Source: Tritrichomonas foetus
Lineage: Eukaryota > Parabasalia > Tritrichomonadida > Tritrichomonadidae
Assembly: GCA_001839685.1 (NCBI GenBank)
Contig: MLAK01001206.1
Span: 1-27,522 of the forward strand
Reading direction: 5' to 3'
DNA: 27,522 bases
Position numbers and translations under genes: made by a program. The notes below the pieces were generated by a model. That model saw nothing but the letters and a program-made list of their open reading frames with translations. It was not told where the DNA came from and ran no database searches. How positions within the stretch are numbered: position 1 is the stretch's first letter; every line of letters starts with the position of its first letter. Below are positions 20,244-27,522 of the stretch, piece after piece.

Positions 20244-21104
20244 ATGTTCAAGCGAGCAACGACTTCCATTATTATGTGCTTGATCAATTTCATTTGCCTA
20301 CCAGTAGCTTTCCTCTTTACACTCATCGCCTTGGTTTTAATGGCAATCAGCAGCATGACTAGTTTGAATCCAGCAGTTTTCGACCTTTGTGTTACAATCA
20401 TCGTGTTTATTATCATTTCATTCATTTACGGAATTTGTGCTTCATGCTGCGGCAAGAAAATCATGAAATTCATTTTAGCAGTATTATTTGCCGCCATTGG
20501 AATTTTCATGTTCATTGAAAGTTGTTACATCCTCTCATATGTTGGAAAGTTTGCAACACTTTTGAAGGAGTTAATCGCCACAGCAAGTCAAGAAGTTGCA
20601 GACGCCATCAGAGAATTTGTTAATTACGTTGGCTGTGAAGATATTGATGATGCACATTGTGAAGAGCTCATTAACAAATATGCGAACAAAGTGTTCCTCA
20701 TGGGTGGAATTCCTTCCCTCTTGATTTCATTCATTATCATTGGCGGTTCAGTTCTTGGCTTCTGGTATGCATTCTACAAGAAGCAAGGTTTTGAAGGAAA
20801 CGATGTTGAAACTCAGCAGTCACCAACTACAGCCACAACTGCAGAAGCATCTGCAATGGCAACACCATCAGCCCCAGCAGCTTATCCACAAGCACCACCA
20901 CCACCACCACCAGGATATCCAAATGCTTATCCACAAGCTCCACCTCCTCAAGGATATCCAAATGCTTATCCACAGGCACCACCTCCAGGATATCCACAAG
21001 CACCTCCACCAGCAGGATATCCACAGGCACCACCTCCTCCAGGATATCCGCAAGCACCACCACCAGAATATCCACAGGCACCTCCTCCTCCTCCAGTATT
21101 TTAA
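20244..21104 (+). CDS. Tetraspan membrane protein with proline-rich QAPPPGYP tail
   Basis: Membrane protein of 286 aa with four hydrophobic segments (about 7-37, 44-66, 72-99 and 150-177) and both ends inside. The loop between segments 3 and 4 (about 100-149) is the larger outer loop and carries Cys131 and Cys139, as in small tetraspanins, but the tetraspanin CCG motif is not in that loop; a CCG occurs instead after segment 2 (68-70). The C-terminal tail (about 210-286) is a run of (Y)PQAPPPxGYP units with PNA variants, similar to tails that bind WW or SH3 modules or drive self-association (as in annexin A7). A role in membrane organisation is inferred. The ATG at 20244 is chosen over the open frame from the TTG at 20139 because the first membrane segment follows it directly. 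Confidence 0.85.
   Translation: MFKRATTSIIMCLINFICLPVAFLFTLIALVLMAISSMTSLNPAVFDLCVTIIVFIIISFIYGICASCCGKKIMKFILAVLFAAIGIFMFIESCYILSYVGKFATLLKELIATASQEVADAIREFVNYVGCEDIDDAHCEELINKYANKVFLMGGIPSLLISFIIIGGSVLGFWYAFYKKQGFEGNDVETQQSPTTATTAEASAMATPSAPAAYPQAPPPPPPGYPNAYPQAPPPQGYPNAYPQAPPPGYPQAPPPAGYPQAPPPPGYPQAPPPEYPQAPPPPPVF
20875..21098. repeat. Minisatellite coding for the proline-rich tail
   Basis: Imperfect tandem copies of GGATATCCACAAGCACCACC, mostly 18-27 bp long, in frame with the protein. Copies differ in the number of CCA/CCT codons and in an inserted AATGCTTAT. Length differences between strains are likely. Confidence 0.8.
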
Positions 21105-21469
21105 AAATTATTTTTCTGCGTTTATGAGCATTTCCAGAATAATAAAAATATCTTTTTTCCCCGAATTTTTCCCTTTTTTTCAAAAACGTGACATGAGTAA
21201 GATGATAAATATAAACATGATTAGATTAATCAGAAGAAATCCAAAGTAGAGGGTGACACTCCAGTAAAAAATTCAAATCATTTGGGAAATCCACTTCACT
21301 GTTGGTTCACACATTCTCGAGGTTTTTACCTTTCTTCTCATTTTCGCAACTCAAAACAAATTCTCGAGAATTTTACCAATTCCTAACAATATTATCAGAA
21401 TTACCCAATAAACACACAAACATTATGTTAGGTGTAACAAATTTACTCAGATTTAAATACGATAGGCTT
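21105..21469. other. Spacer between convergent tetraspan and peroxiredoxin genes
   Basis: About 365 bp that must hold both 3' ends. AT-rich, with no reading frame worth noting and no strong hairpin. The plus-strand frames seen here are shadows or low-complexity DNA. Confidence 0.55.
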
Positions 21470-22081
21470 TCACTTCTTGTTCACCATTGAGAAGTATTCT
21501 TTTGATGCCATTGGTGATGGATTGATCATTGGTGAGCCTTCGTCCCATTGGGCTGGACAAACTTGGCCGTTCTTTCTCGTGGCGGTGAATCCACGGATGA
21601 GCCTCAAAATCTCATTGATATTCCTTCCAACATCTGGGTGGTTCATTGTGACATGTCTGACATAACCGTCTGGATCGACGAGGACTGTTCCGCGAAGATC
21701 GTGGCCAGCATCTTCCATATAGAATCCAAGCTTCTTTGAAATAACGCCGCCGAGATCGCCAATGATTGGATATTGGACAATTCCAATTCCTCCTTCTTTA
21801 CGGGAAACGTTCATCCATGCGTTGTGCGCATAAACTGAATCTGTCGAAATTCCGATAACTGAGCAATCCAAGGCCTTGAATTTTTCGATTTCTTTCGAGA
21901 ATTGAATGATTTCTGTTGGGCAAACAAATGTGAAATCAAGTGGATATGTGAAAAGAACAAGCCAGTGGCCTTTAAATTGAGAGAGTTCGACATCTTTGAA
22001 TTCAAGTGATGGGAAGACTGCTTGTCCTTTGAAATCTGGACATTTCATGCCAGCGATGAGTGTTGGTCCTTGTTCAGACAT
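21470..22081 (-). CDS. Typical 2-Cys peroxiredoxin (thioredoxin peroxidase)
   Basis: Reduces hydrogen peroxide and organic peroxides using thioredoxin; in trichomonads, which lack catalase or have little, it is a main peroxide defence. 203 aa. The peroxidatic cysteine is Cys54 in PLDFTFVCPTE, with Pro47 and Thr51 of the active site and Arg130 as the likely catalytic Arg. The resolving cysteine is Cys175 in GQVCPAQW. It has both marks of peroxide-sensitive eukaryotic forms: GGIG (97-100) and YF (196-197). No signal or hydrogenosomal presequence, so it is probably cytosolic. The frame is open upstream to a TTG at 22153, but the family starts at MSEQGPTLI, and TCATTT stands immediately before this ATG. 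Codons are richer in G/C than in neighbours, as expected for high expression. Confidence 0.96.
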   Translation of the reverse strand: MSEQGPTLIAGMKCPDFKGQAVFPSLEFKDVELSQFKGHWLVLFTYPLDFTFVCPTEIIQFSKEIEKFKALDCSVIGISTDSVYAHNAWMNVSRKEGGIGIVQYPIIGDLGGVISKKLGFYMEDAGHDLRGTVLVDPDGYVRHVTMNHPDVGRNINEILRLIRGFTATRKNGQVCPAQWDEGSPMINPSPMASKEYFSMVNKK

Positions 22082-22494
22082 AAAATGAAAATGATGATGA
22101 AATGAATCATTGAAAAAATAATTTGTTTCGAAAATTGAACGATTAATTCTCAAATTGAGAGGTAATCACACAAATTGATATTGAATGAGTTCATTGAAAT
22201 AATTGAATGAATTGGACGGCTTGACACACCGCTGAAGAAAAATGAAGTGAAGTTTCGAGACAAAAATTCATTAATGGGTTGCTCAGCGTCACAGCCAAAC
22301 TAATAAATCGCAGTGCTTTTTGGAGGAAAGGTACCATCATACTTTTATCTGTTCTATCTTTTCAGATTTTTCATTTTCCAAAATTTTGCAAAAATTCAAT
22401 ATTTTGATTATTTTAAAAAAAAGGCATCAACACAAAAATATATACAAAACTAAATAAGTTTAACAAATATCATATACAAAAAGAAAAAAATCAA
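22082..22494. other. Spacer between peroxiredoxin and Rab genes
   Basis: About 410 bp holding the peroxiredoxin promoter (TCATCATCATTTTCATTTT directly before the ATG on the minus strand) and the 3' end of the Rab gene. The stretch 22215-22330 is somewhat richer in G/C than the rest, without a reading frame or a clear structure that I could find. Confidence 0.5.
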
Positions 22495-23100
22495 TTATTT
22501 GCAGCATCCATCATGAGAATTGTCATTTGGATTGATTCTTGTGATATCAGGGTGCTTTCTATGTGCTGATGGATCTTCCAAAAGATTTATTGCTGCTTCT
22601 GCAATTGAGTCTATTAATGTTTTGATTCCTTCTCCATTTAATGCACTGCTTTCAATATAATTCGCCATATTTCGCCTTGCAACCACTTCTGCTTCACTTT
22701 TTGAAACAACCCTTTCTGAATTTCGATCGATTTTGTTTCCAACAAGAAAAGCTCTGTGCTCGCCAACAGTCTGCGAAATCTCACCAAACCAAAATTCAAC
22801 TTCATTGAAACTTTCCTTTCGCGTGACATCAAAAACGACAACAGCGATTTGCGCATCTCGATAATAAACCTTCGCAAGCGATCTGTAGTTTTCTTGGCCA
22901 GCAGTATCCCATATGTTGAGGCGAACTCGCGACTCATAGTTGTAGATTGTTAATCCCGCTCCGAGGGTTGGCCTTGAATCGGTTTCAAAGGCGTCTGTTA
23001 CAATTCTGTTGATGAGAGAAGTTTTACCTGAACTTGAAGAACCAATAAAAACGACTTTACTGTGTGGGATTCTGTAATCAGCTGGTGCGAACATTTCCAT
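22495..23100 (-). CDS. Rab-like small GTPase
   Basis: Membrane-traffic GTPase of 201 aa. All nucleotide-binding motifs are present: P-loop GSSSSGKTS (20-28), switch I Thr45 in RPTLGAG, WDTAGQE (64-70) with the catalytic Gln69, NKID (122-125) and ESSAL (150-154). The C-terminus ends in GCCK; two cysteines next to the end are the geranylgeranyl attachment site expected of Rab proteins, with one residue after them. It resembles the Rab5/Rab22 side by its SSSSGKTS and ENYRSLAKVYYRDA regions, but subfamily is uncertain. The ATG at 23100 is followed by a second ATG two codons later; TCACTTAG directly precedes the first. The spacer upstream carries five AAAAGTT-type motifs. Confidence 0.95.
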   Translation of the reverse strand: MEMFAPADYRIPHSKVVFIGSSSSGKTSLINRIVTDAFETDSRPTLGAGLTIYNYESRVRLNIWDTAGQENYRSLAKVYYRDAQIAVVVFDVTRKESFNEVEFWFGEISQTVGEHRAFLVGNKIDRNSERVVSKSEAEVVARRNMANYIESSALNGEGIKTLIDSIAEAAINLLEDPSAHRKHPDITRINPNDNSHDGCCK

Positions 23101-23564
23101 CTAAGTGATGATTAAAAAGTTACACACTTTGAAAAAGTTAAGAAATGAGAAGGCGAAAAGTTATCTGATCATATGAAAAAGTTTGAGGAGTTGACAAAAT
23201 TTCAGAAATTATGAAAAAGTTGATCTTAGGCCAGATAAACTAGCAAATATATTTTTTTTCATTCACAATTTTGTTTAACCGTTCAAATATTCAATACTTT
23301 GGTATTCAAATATTTATTAATTAGAAATATGATAGTGAAACGGGATTTGTTTTAGTTCTAATTAATTATATATAATTTAACTGCTATACATTCACTAAAT
23401 ACTAGTTTTATTAAAGTATTACACAAATGAATGTGATTTACACAAACACTAGAATAAGAAATAAATGCATAATAATACACAATGGTAAAATTTTAATGAT
23501 ATATAATAACGTAATTATTAGATAATAACAATATATTAATAACATAAAAAAACATGATATTGAT
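23101..23564. other. Spacer between Rab and kinase genes with repeated GAAAAAGTT
   Basis: The first 120 bases (Rab promoter side) hold five copies of (G/T)AAAA(A)GTT, listed separately. The rest (23230-23564) is very AT-rich, with no gene, and includes the 3' end of the kinase gene. Confidence 0.6.
23113..23221 (-). promoter_or_regulatory. Cluster of AACTTTTTC-type motifs upstream of the Rab gene
   Basis: On the Rab coding strand, AACTTTTTC occurs at 23139-23131, 23183-23175 and 23221-23213, with near copies AACTTTTTA at 23121-23113 and AACTTTTC at 23162-23155. Five in 109 bp is striking. Exact copies also lie upstream of the tetraspan gene (19936-19944), the broken DBF4-like gene (25372-25380) and the second kinase (24865-24873). 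It may be a transcription-factor site; in this AT-rich DNA part of the excess could be chance. Confidence 0.4.
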
Positions 23565-24545
23565 CTATGAGCTTCCCAATTTTTGAGGAGGAAAAGTAGC
23601 TTTGCTTTTATCGAATGATAACTTTCTCCGACCTAAGTGAAAAGCAAGTAATTTCTCTGCAGAGTGTTTTGGAAGTAACATCTTAGAGCTAACAGATGAG
23701 CTTATTTTTCTTATTGTTGTTTCTTCACTGCAACGTTTAATAATATCAAATGCTTCATCTATTGATATTCTGTTTTGTGGATTGTATTGAATTGTTTTTA
23801 ATAACAATGTGTAAATCAATGGATGATAATGGTATTTATTTAAACAAACTCCGATTTCTTTCATTTCATTTAATAATTTATCGATTTTTGTTGAATGAAA
23901 TGGATACTGACCAGTTGCAATGAAGTATATTGTTACTCCAACACTCCACATGTCTGCTTTGTATGAGTTATGTGGTTGTTTTGACAAAATTTCTGGAGCT
24001 GCAAAAGCTGGAGAACATTTGAAGTTAAAACAATTGGGTTCATTTGCTAAAAAAATTGAGATTCCGAAATCGGCCAATTTTATTCGTCCAAATTCGTCCA
24101 TAAGAATATTATGGGGCTTTATATCTCTATGTGCAATACAATTGCTATGTGCATATTGTACAGCACTCACCAATTGGTGGGTGATATTAATCAACTTATG
24201 GCCAGATAATGGCCCATAAGTGTTTACATAGTCAAAAAGTGATCCATTACTACAATATTCTAAGATTATGAAGAAGCGATTACTTTCGGCAAAGTATTCG
24301 TACATACGAATAATATGGGGAAAGTCCAGTTTAAGTAAATTTGATACTTCTGTATCAAAAGATTTCCATGCATGAGATATATCATTATCACATGGCAATA
24401 ATACTTTCGCTACAAATTTTGTTCTGAATTTGATGGATGTGACAACATAAACAGCAGCATAGCCTCCACTCCCTATTTGTTCATTGAATATGTAATTGTT
24501 GATAACTGTTCCGGGTTCAATGAAAACTTCTCCTTTTGATGTCAT
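23565..24545 (-). CDS. CAMK-like serine/threonine protein kinase
   Basis: Predicted active kinase of 326 aa. Domain at about 18-275: glycine loop GSGGYAAV (25-32), ATP-binding Lys47 in VAKVLL, helix-C Glu66, catalytic loop HRDIKPHN with Asp141, Lys143 and Asn146, DFG at 159-161, activation segment ending in APE (183-185), then DMWSVGVTIYFIATGQYPF. The HRDIKPHNIL and CSPAFAAPEIL pattern is shared by many trichomonad CAMK kinases. It has a short C-terminal tail of about 50 basic residues without a recognised regulatory module. The gene is unrelated in detail to the kinase at 4250. Start: ATG at 24545, with TCATATG overlapping it as a possible initiator. Substrate and pathway unknown. Confidence 0.93.
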   Translation of the reverse strand: MTSKGEVFIEPGTVINNYIFNEQIGSGGYAAVYVVTSIKFRTKFVAKVLLPCDNDISHAWKSFDTEVSNLLKLDFPHIIRMYEYFAESNRFFIILEYCSNGSLFDYVNTYGPLSGHKLINITHQLVSAVQYAHSNCIAHRDIKPHNILMDEFGRIKLADFGISIFLANEPNCFNFKCSPAFAAPEILSKQPHNSYKADMWSVGVTIYFIATGQYPFHSTKIDKLLNEMKEIGVCLNKYHYHPLIYTLLLKTIQYNPQNRISIDEAFDIIKRCSEETTIRKISSSVSSKMLLPKHSAEKLLAFHLGRRKLSFDKSKATFPPQKLGSS

Positions 24546-25460
24546 ATGAAATTGAATGATAATGAAGTGAAATATTTCTTTCAGTTTTATTGAAATCTAA
24601 TTTTAATCAACGTTGAATTGTGAACATCAGTTTCAATAAATTGTCTAAATTTCTATTAGTTTTTATCATTGAATGAGCATTCAAAATCAAAATCTCTTTT
24701 TCAGAAGACCTCATTAAGAATCTTATTCGATGATTCGGACGTGAGTTCCAATGGATGAACTACATCTTCAAACATATTAAGAAATAAGTAGTTATCGAGT
24801 TTTCTGTGAAATTAAAAACATTTTCACAATCATGAATTCATTATTTCCAACTCTAATTGAATTAAACTTTTTCTAATTGAAAAAATTGAATTAAACTCAC
24901 AAATTCTCGAATTTCTGGCAATATTTCCCAAATGAGAATTCTCAATAAATTGTGAACATAAATATTTTGAATGTAAAAATGTTGCGTCGTAAATGTAATA
25001 AATATTTCGGTTATGGAAACGTTTCAGAAAAAAATGTGTATTGAAAAAGTATCATCGTCATTAGGAGAAGAAAAGGAGCTAATCGCAATCTTCGAATGGA
25101 GATAAAATTCCTAATCTAATAAAATTTCAGAGGGAAATGATTTTCATATTTTCTTGTTATGAATCAAAATTATCACCATCAAATGCTATCAGCAAGCTTT
25201 TTATTCTTCCAATGTTTCATCACTCTATGGTCTCTTGGTATATTGGTTCATTCTCAGCAAAGAATGAATTAATAATGAACAAAAAAAATGCAATTTTTGA
25301 TATTCCTTAATTCATGTGATATGAATGGATAAATATATGATAATAGCTATTGAACAAATCGAAGATATGGTGAAAAAGTTATCACTCGAATAAAATCATT
25401 TCATATCACATATCACATAGCATCAAAAGATGATGAGGTTCACTTTGACATTTATCAGCC
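24546..25460. other. Spacer between second kinase and DBF4-like gene
   Basis: About 915 bp with both upstream regions. The only coding-like sequence is a short relic at 24702-24811 (minus). GAAAAAGTT-type motifs lie at 24865 and 25372, and ATATCACAT is repeated at about 25402-25420. Otherwise featureless AT-rich DNA. Confidence 0.5.
24702..24811 (-). pseudogene. Short coding-like relic
   Basis: A 36-codon open stretch reads FHRKLDNYLFLNMFEDVV and then HPLELTSESSNKILNEVF before a TGA (24704-24702). Its composition is that of real protein, unlike the surrounding DNA, but the upstream side closes with TAA at 24814-24812. I recognise no family. It may be the 3' end of a lost gene. Confidence 0.25.
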
Positions 25461-25993
25461 ATGACAAGCATCGAAATACAAAATGGCATTGTTACACCTT
25501 ATGCAAACAGTAATGAATGTATTCGAAAAACCCGTCATGACGAATTTGATCACCCCTCACAAAATGATAGACTCACTCAGATTCTCCACATTATCAACAA
25601 GAGAATCAAACCGGAAATTGAAAACACCATCGTTGTGGCAGACGTTACAGGAAACTGTAAACCAAGTTTTTGCATTCTTCCAAAAAGTCATTCAACCAGC
25701 AAGTCGCTATTCACCCCAAATTTCCAGGATTCGAATTCTCGAATAATCCAGAATTTTCCCAGAATGATTTCCAAACGCCCTTTTAGTTATGATTTTATGA
25801 TTCGCCATCACTGCCAATTGACTCAAACAATGAAACAGAGCTTGAAGATGGCGAAGGTATATGCGAGCACTGCCGAGTCGAATTTTCTGATGCCATAACA
25901 CATAGATCTTCGGTTGCACATATGGAGATGATATCACGTCAATACCACTGGACAGATGTTGACCGCCTTATCGAGAAAGTGAATGAAAAGTAA
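25461..25993 (+). pseudogene. DBF4-like regulatory subunit of CDC7 kinase, broken
   Basis: The ATG at 25461 opens a frame that includes ENTIVVADVTGNCKPSFCIL, which resembles motif M of DBF4/Dfp1 proteins (VVED...KP). About 70 bases later the better coding frame is a different one: HPKFPGFEFSNNPEFSQNDF, then two stops (TAG and TGA, about 25784-25792), then EGICEHCRVEFSDAITHRSS and VAHMEMISRQYHWTDVDRLI, ending in TAA at 25991. This last part matches the DBF4-type zinc finger: Cys-x2-Cys, two His spaced by five, then a W..(V/L)D..I helix. DBF4 activates CDC7 to license DNA replication. As read here the gene needs at least one frameshift and carries two stops. No intron with trichomonad-type splice motifs is evident. 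It is either a pseudogene or a gene with sequence errors. Confidence 0.6.
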
Positions 25994-27522
25994 ATTTTTT
26001 TTTACTTATTAATCTTTTTAAATGGCACTAAATTTATAGATTGAGACTATAAAATTGTTTTATTACAACTGGAAGTTGAAAAAAATAAAAAAATGAAAAA
26101 ATGAAAATTGATGAATGGGAAGAGTATGAATTATATTGAAAATTAAGTTTTATTTATGTTATTTATTGATTTCCACTATTTCAGGGTGTGAATCGCAAAT
26201 TAATAAATTTCGAATAAACAACTCGTGAGCTCACTTTTTCTCTTTTTCGAAAAATTAGCGATTGCTAAAAATGTTCTTCTTTGTGAAGCAATGCTTCTTT
26301 CGTATTTTAGTTCATCTTTCGTTTGGTTTAATATCTCATAAAAAGATAAAGAAACTGTTTAAAAAGACACCAATAAAATGAATCTTAAATTTTAATGGAA
26401 AAAACACAATTAGATAATGATATTTCATCATCTAAAAGACAAATCAAAAGAAGATGGTCCAAAAATTGAAAAAATATGAAAATAAAATTTATTTTCAAAT
26501 TGGAAGAGAATTTCATTCTGAAAATATGACAATGTGAATATGGAAAATATGATTATGGTTAAACTATTTACATATTTATTAATTTACAAAAATATTATTA
26601 TTGTGGATAACATATATATATAATATGAGTCATAAACCGAGAATTTTGAATATCTGAATTTCTATCTTTGCTGGGATAATGATGATTGATTTCACGTATA
26701 AGGTGAAATCTAGGTTCATAGTAAAAAATCCGATATTTTGATGTTAATATGTTTTACATGTATAACTATATATATCTATCACTATCATTTAATTTAAATT
26801 TCAAAAAAATTAAAAATAGACGAGTTGGTAGTGTTCTACTAAATTAACGAAATTCAAGCAAAATACTCAAAAAGTGTAAATACATTTGATATATTCATTC
26901 AAATTTGAAGTTAATTTCACATGTGCATAGAAACTATCTATCAGAAATCTTTTATTTCATCACAAATAATGGATTTGGATTTTCGCATATGCTCATGCAG
27001 TGAATTCATCAAATGATAAATAATTTAATTAATATATGACTAGAATTAGTTACTTCATTATTTGAATATTTCGTGAATGATCATAATAAGAGAAAATCGC
27101 AAAGAAAAAACACAACAGATTGAGACAAATGAAAAAAATTTGAGTGGTATTGAAAGTGGAAGATCATTTCTTTAGTTTAAAATTAATTGCTTCTTGCCAT
27201 TTCTTTTATAAAAATTTGCTTTTCATCTAATGATTATCCAATGGCTGGCGATGATGAGAAAGTGATTGAACTTGCCACTATTTTAAAGGCCAATTAGATG
27301 TATACAAACCACGGCTTTTTTGAGTACTACTCATTGAGTACTTTTCAAATTGAATGGGTATTTTTTGAGTACTCAATAAATAAAATGAGTAATCAAAAGA
27401 GCATGACCCCCTACCCATGGATATTTTTGAAATCTCAAAATTATTTTTGTTTGACTTATAAATGCTTGGATGATGATTATTTTGTGAAATTTTATGTAAC
27501 TCGGTTTCTGGATCCAGAAACA
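25994..27522. other. AT-rich spacer at the right end
   Basis: About 1.5 kb with no reading frame I can support. The only structured part is the TGAGTACT cluster at 27321-27418. The 3' end of the DBF4-like gene lies at its left; TAAA at the stop codon could double as the polyadenylation signal, as in trichomonads. Confidence 0.55.
27321..27418. repeat. TGAGTACT cluster nested in an inverted repeat
   Basis: TGAGTACT occurs at 27321-27328, 27335-27342 and 27366-27373; the last forms the perfect palindrome TGAGTACTCA. ACTCATTGAGT (27330-27339 region) is a further inverted pair, and ATGGGTA (27354-27360) is answered by TACCCAT (27412-27418). Such stacking may mark the end of a mobile element or a binding region. 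Confidence 0.55.

Noticed and set aside
20827..21249. Frames in other phases over the proline repeats (His-rich and Trp-rich proteins)
   Set aside because: Repeat shadows of the QAPPPGYP coding frame.
1..27522. tRNA, rRNA, CRISPR array or transposase gene
   Set aside because: Looked for conserved arms, spaced repeats and Maverick- or mariner-type motifs by eye and saw none that could be supported.

Overview
The window looks like a piece of the nuclear genome of an AT-rich parabasalid, probably Tritrichomonas (T. foetus-like). Reasons: genes are intronless and separated by AT-rich spacers; there is a very long transmembrane adenylyl cyclase with a PAS domain and one class III catalytic domain, of the kind expanded in trichomonads; two CAMK-type kinases, a Myb factor, a CARMIL-like LRR protein and a tetraspan protein are also typical; and TCA-type initiator motifs lie only a few bases before several start codons, as in trichomonads. 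Species assignment is inference.

Layout. 1-720 is spacer; 721-1746 (+) is an R2R3 Myb factor; 1747-4249 is a long spacer with small inverted repeats; 4250-5446 (+) is a CAMK-like kinase. From 5547 to 14353 the DNA carries 22 runs of T, each at least 15 long and 11 of them exactly 15, plus one run of 62 A; nothing comparable exists elsewhere in the window. Inside this stretch lie, all on the minus strand, a mucolipin/polycystin-like cation channel (6891-8718), a decayed EF-hand gene (9004-9340) and a giant adenylyl cyclase (9450-14213). All 16 T-runs inside the two large genes keep the reading frame, but three create in-frame stops exactly at the edge of a run, and one lies on a conserved motif of the cyclase core with its spacing unchanged. 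The pattern looks like length-preserving overwriting of real sequence (artefact or unknown process) rather than ordinary gene decay.

From 14787 on, homopolymers are normal: a CARMIL-like LRR protein (-), an unrecognised protein with a possible NAD-glycohydrolase-like C-terminal region (+), a tetraspan protein with a proline-rich QAPPPGYP tail (+), a typical 2-Cys peroxiredoxin (-), a Rab-like GTPase (-), a second CAMK-like kinase (-), and a broken DBF4-like gene (+) whose zinc finger sits in another frame. 25994-27522 is spacer with a palindromic TGAGTACT cluster.

The genes are not an operon. A theme of signalling is visible (Ca2+/cation channel, EF-hand relic, adenylyl cyclase, two kinases, Rab). 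The most unusual items are the T15 tracts and a 71-nt near-perfect hairpin at 8804-8874 whose G.U wobbles point to a plus-strand RNA.
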